Positions 61,926 to 64,000 of a DNA stretch of 64,000 nucleotides are shown piece after piece. The notes beneath the pieces were generated by a model. The model was not told the origin of the DNA and ran no database searches. It saw only the letters and a program-made list of their open reading frames with translations. The stretch is from Phallusia mammillata. Taxonomy: Eukaryota; Chordata; Ascidiacea; Phlebobranchia; Ascidiidae. How positions within the stretch are numbered: position 1 is the first letter of the stretch; each line of letters starts with the position of its first letter. Location: the NCBI GenBank assembly GCA_003260075.1, contig QLIY01000377.1, forward strand, positions 1 through 64,000. The letters are read 5' to 3'. The translations under genes were made by a program, and so were the position numbers.

Positions 61926-62764
61926 CTGACCAAGGTGAGAATTATGTTCTTTGTTGTGACATTTTTATTTATCTCCAATAACATACCTTAAACAATGAAA
62001 GGTAACCTTCAAAAGTTTCAAATACTTAGTGTTCGCACTTTAAGTGAAACCTGCAAAACTTTTAATGTTTTTCTGTGGGAAAAGTATTAAAACTTAAAAC
62101 ACACAACCTTTAAAATTCATAAAAATGGCATAAATAGAACATGGTAAAAAGAAGTAGAAGGCAAAGAACCTCAGTTAGAAACCTTTTCCGTTTGGGTGAC
62201 ATTTAGTGGTGGTTGGTGGATATCATATGTTTGCTCAGTGATTGAAAGTTGTTCTTTTTGTGTTGCCTGCAGAGCGTCCAAAGGCATTGTGAGAAAGAAT
62301 GTGGCCACGGCTCCGGGCCTATAGTCTTTATTATTAACCTTTTCTTATATTATTTGGGGATATTGTTAACACGATAGACTCCGTAAACTTTTTTCTTAAT
62401 GTTTTTCTCACTCTTTAATGTACAGTTGTAATGTTTTAAGTTGTAAAAAGGTGATGATATAGAGAAAATCTTTTCTATATGATAGCTTTCAGCGTATGTA
62501 AAGGGTAGCGCAGCATTTTCACCATTATAGCATATGCTAAGCTTTGTAAAAGTCCCGAGAAACTGGCCTCACTTTTAAACACGCCCATGCCCGAGTTCTT
62601 TCCACACTTCTGCTCACCACCGCAGCGTGACGGAAAGAAACGGATTTGCCGAGCGGATCACTTGGCGACATCGGGTAATTGGGACAAATTAGGGTTAAGT
62701 ACTGGATGGCCATCAAAATCATAGTTTAGTCTTCCAACTTAGTTAAACCCTGAAATACAATAAA
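61926..62764 (+). other. hnRNP 3' UTR with a probable intron after the stop codon
   Basis: Ten bases after TAG comes a strong donor (AAG|GTGAGA, about 61936). A strong acceptor with a pyrimidine tract (TTCTTTTTGTGTTGCCTGCAG) ends at 62272. So the 3' UTR is probably spliced (61936-62272). AATAAA at 62759-62764 is a candidate polyadenylation signal. Confidence 0.55.
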
Positions 62765-64000
62765 TTGTCATTTTAGCTTTCTAACTATAATGGAGCTCCA
62801 AAGCTTTATTTGCCAGTAAATCTGGAAAAAACAATTAAACAATGGCCAAAATAACTCAATTTTCAATTTTTATAGATTTTGCACTGTAGAGATTTGGGGC
62901 AGTGTGAACAAATCCAACTCATATTTTGGTTGAATTCTTTTCAGACGTTAGCAGATAGTCAGTGGAAAGCATAGTTTTTTGCATTCAGTTATAGTTGCAG
63001 ATTTTTTAACCTTTTCTTGCGGATGATAGTTTTCAACTTTTTACTTCCTTTTTCTTTGTAGTTACACAACCAATATCCTCCTGTTGGGTTTTAACGTTCA
63101 CACTGCCATGAATCTACCTTGAAAAAATGCACATTGCTATTACAAACATACGATTTCAACTAGGAAAAATTGGACTGTTGTGAAATTAACAACCAAGTTT
63201 AAAATTCAGCTTTGTGCATTTCTGATTTACTGTAACAGCAAATCATTAACTTTTCAAATTTTTGTGTACAGCTTCGTATGGCGCCAAAAAGCAACCAATT
63301 CCATCAACTGACCTTCGTCTTCAGTGTGGTTGTTTTTCTACCAACATCTGTACAGTGCGTAAAAAGCTAGCACGATGTTTTTTCTCTACGCTGCCAACAG
63401 CAGGCGCTAAATCATGTTTTCATGTGCTGTTTGTTATTTTTTTTGTCAATACATTGTTTAGAAACGTACAAACGGTTCGTGGACTTGTGCAGAAAGGACT
63501 TAATTCAGGGGTGCAAAAGTTTTTTCGGAGTTTGGTAGCGCATGCGTTTTAGCCTTATCTTTATCGACAGTATAGGGCCTAATATAACATACATATATTT
63601 CTTAACCCACTTCATACATGCCAGAGCCAAATGCCTTTTTTGACTGGAGGCCAATCCAAGCTTGTTTTCGACGCAGTTTATCCTGCTAAAACCCTTTCAC
63701 AACTAGCAAATAAACTTGGCAAAACTAAAACAATTGGCATCAGTTTGAACAGGGGTGCGCAACCATTTTGCTGTGAATGGCCGCATCACAGGTTCTTATT
63801 TCTAAATATTTTTTGTTTACAAATTACTGATTTAAAGAATTTTGATTTATCTCATAATATCCCATTTACTAGTGCCTCAAAGTTCAGATTGATTTCTAAC
63901 TTAATCTATAAATTGAGCTGAACGATTTGATGTTTTGTTGATAATGTCATTTACTAATCTGGCGATCCCCTACTACGAAGCTGACATGTGCAGAATACGA
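62765..64000. other. Downstream DNA; a possible hAT-like element begins at 63750
   Basis: No exon is recognised. CAGGGGTGCGCAACC at 63750 is a typical hAT-type end, followed by the GGCCGCA seen in such elements. I did not find the other end before the window stops. ORFs here are short and unlike known proteins. Confidence 0.4.

Overview
This is eukaryotic nuclear DNA: AT-rich, with spliced genes (short exons, GT..AG introns from about 60 bp to 8.5 kb), many short inverted-repeat transposons, and no sign of bacterial organisation. The proteins read as those of an invertebrate animal close to vertebrates. An ascidian tunicate of the Ciona/Phallusia kind is my best guess, from the compact deuterostome-like gene set and the high allelic divergence, but nothing here proves it.

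Seven genes can be rebuilt exon by exon. In order they are: the 3' third of TMEM94/ERMA (+, 518-8056); a NIPSNAP3-like gene (-, 12245-13883); two tandem GPx4-type selenoprotein glutathione peroxidases (-, 15207-15818 and 18882-19811), each with an in-frame UGA and a SECIS element downstream; a cyclophilin A-type peptidyl-prolyl isomerase (+, 23300-25301); the complete calcineurin A catalytic subunit (+, 30789-55262), whose metal ligands keep the human residue numbers; and an hnRNP D/AB-like RNA-binding protein (+, 58790-61925).

The most interesting biology is in calcineurin A. Its calmodulin-binding helix is encoded twice, by two tandem exons (53564-53648 and 53888-54005) with identical splice phases. 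Using both, or neither, shifts the frame and stops translation, so they should be mutually exclusive. Upstream of them lie two phase-compatible candidate microexons and a candidate internal first exon that could make a short catalytic-domain-free product.

The second important point is technical. The window holds at least 23 pure-C runs, all on the + strand. Sixteen are 10 C long; the others are about 23 to 95 C. Most short runs and the two single N bases sit between two near-identical copies of the same sequence, and one run removes essential cyclophilin coding sequence. They look like disguised assembly gaps joining overlapping or allelic contigs. The local duplications and the apparent poly-proline/poly-glycine ORFs should be read as artefacts.

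Intergenic and intronic DNA is rich in non-autonomous transposons: hAT-type MITEs with 8-bp target duplications, pogo-like MITEs, and a fold-back element built from 20-bp units.
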